A DNA stretch of 64,000 bases from G963667915 sp965197385. GTDB lineage: Bacteria; Acidobacteriota; Vicinamibacteria; Vicinamibacterales; UBA823. The translations under genes and the position numbers were made by a program. The notes under the pieces were generated by a model. The model saw nothing but the letters and a program-made list of their open reading frames with translations. It searched no databases and had not been told where the DNA came from. The stretch spans positions 248,001 to 312,000 of the forward strand of contig CBDANA010000007.1 in assembly GCA_965197385.1 (NCBI GenBank), given 5' to 3'. Each line of letters opens with the position of its first letter. The first letter of the stretch is position 1. This document shows, one piece after another, positions 63,238-64,000 of the stretch.

Positions 63238-64000
63238 GTGACGCACGCGATCGACGTCCAGGGTGTGTCGAAGGTCTACCGGCGGTTCACCCGCCGGCGG
63301 CAGTTCGCCACGCTCAAGAGCGCTCTGCTGTCGGGCAGTCTCATCTCCGATCTGCGTCCCGACGAGACGTTCTCGGCGCTCGACAATGTCTCCCTGAGCG
63401 TGGCCGCCGGGCGCACCGTTGGGATCATCGGGCCGAACGGCTCGGGCAAGAGCACCTTGCTGAAGCTGGTGGCCGGCATCACGAAGCCGACGGCTGGGAC
63501 CGTCCGGGTCAACGGACGCATTTCGGCCCTGATCGAGCTCGGCGCTGGCTTCCATCCCGAAATCTCCGGCCGCGAAAACGTCTTCATCAACGGCGTCATG
63601 CTCGGCTTGACGAAGCGGGAGATCACGCAGAAGTTCGACGAGATCGTGGAGTTCGCCGAGCTCGAGGAGTTCATCGATGCTCCGGTGAAGACCTATTCCT
63701 CGGGCATGTACATGCGGCTCGGGTTCGCGGTGGCGATCAACGTCAACCCCGATGTGCTGCTGATCGACGAAGTGCTCGCGGTGGGTGACCAGGGGTTCAC
63801 GCACAAGTGCCTCGACAAGTTCGCCGAGTTCCGCCGTCGCGGCAAGACGATTCTGCTCGTCACGCACGGGCTGGAACTCGTGGAGCGCTTCTGCGACGAG
63901 GCGGTGTGGTTGGACGACGGGCGTGTGCGCGCGACCGGCGACCCGAAGCGAGTCGTCGATGCCTACCTGATCGACGTCGAGCAGGATGAGGAGGCGCACA
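63238..64000 (+). CDS. ABC transporter ATP-binding protein (Wzt/TagH-like), partial
   Basis: GTG 63238 begins a frame open to the end of the window. Walker A GPNGSGKST (about residues 65-73), the Wzt-like RISALIELGAGFHPEISGRE, NVFINGVMLGLTKREI, the signature YSSGMYMRLGFAVAINVNPD, Walker B LLIDEVLAVGD, and a C-terminal THGLELVERFCDEAVWLDDG are all present. It is cut off at 64000, so any C-terminal substrate-binding domain cannot be seen. It energises the permease encoded just upstream. Confidence 0.93.
   Translation, partial: MTHAIDVQGVSKVYRRFTRRRQFATLKSALLSGSLISDLRPDETFSALDNVSLSVAAGRTVGIIGPNGSGKSTLLKLVAGITKPTAGTVRVNGRISALIELGAGFHPEISGRENVFINGVMLGLTKREITQKFDEIVEFAELEEFIDAPVKTYSSGMYMRLGFAVAINVNPDVLLIDEVLAVGDQGFTHKCLDKFAEFRRRGKTILLVTHGLELVERFCDEAVWLDDGRVRATGDPKRVVDAYLIDVEQDEEAH

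Overview
The window looks like a chromosomal segment of a high-GC, probably Gram-negative bacterium. It carries the replication-origin neighbourhood (gyrA-gyrB-dnaN-dnaA on the minus strand; rpmH-rnpA-yidD-yidC-jag-mnmE-mnmG-rsmG-parA-parB on the plus strand), followed by selD and an F-type ATP synthase operon with paired b'/b subunits. The gene set, GC content and single-copy synteny would fit an Acidobacteriota genome (Vicinamibacteria-like). That placement is an inference from gene content only, with low confidence.

Region 1 (1-13508) is an accessory island that abuts the 3' end of a tRNA-Ser(UGA) gene. A P4-type tyrosine integrase, degraded at its N-terminus, sits next to the tRNA, the usual arrangement for an island integrated in a tRNA. 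The island is rich in defence-type genes and decay. It holds an MmeI-like DNA methyltransferase split by an IS630 element, two unrecognised genes, two broken copies of another tyrosine recombinase flanking an AlkB-like dioxygenase, a VapBC-type toxin-antitoxin pair, a lambda-like pair of divergent regulators (XRE-S24 repressor and Cro/excisionase-like protein), an IS21 remnant, and an intact AIPR-family (abortive infection) protein.

Region 2 (13509-27999) is housekeeping: tRNA-Ser, serS, galU, an FmdB zinc-ribbon protein, a DUF885 metallopeptidase-like protein, rsmI, a TPR protein, then glmU-glmS-pcrA. An IS3-family element with an IS30-family element nested in its transposase gene is inserted 22 bp before the glmU start codon.

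Region 3 (28012-36317, minus strand) is an eleven-gene, tightly overlapping Mrp/Mbh-type cation/proton antiporter operon, with MrpA broken into small MbhD/MbhE-like genes and three large NuoL/M/N-like subunits. A lipoprotein gene lies upstream.

Region 4 (36393-55067) is the origin region. Transcription diverges between dnaA and rpmH, where DnaA-box-like 9-mers and an AT-rich stretch mark the likely oriC. A near-perfect parS site lies inside the end of rsmG, next to parAB. The 3' end of gyrB appears frameshifted. selD has an in-frame UGA at the active-site position and is best read as a selenocysteine-containing SelD, with a true start 84 bp upstream of the obvious open frame.

Region 5 (55185-64000) is atpF'-atpF-atpH-atpA-atpG-atpD-atpC (no a or c subunit genes here), with a 168-bp inverted-repeat element between b' and b, then a PP2C phosphatase and a Wzm/Wzt-type polysaccharide ABC exporter that runs off the window.
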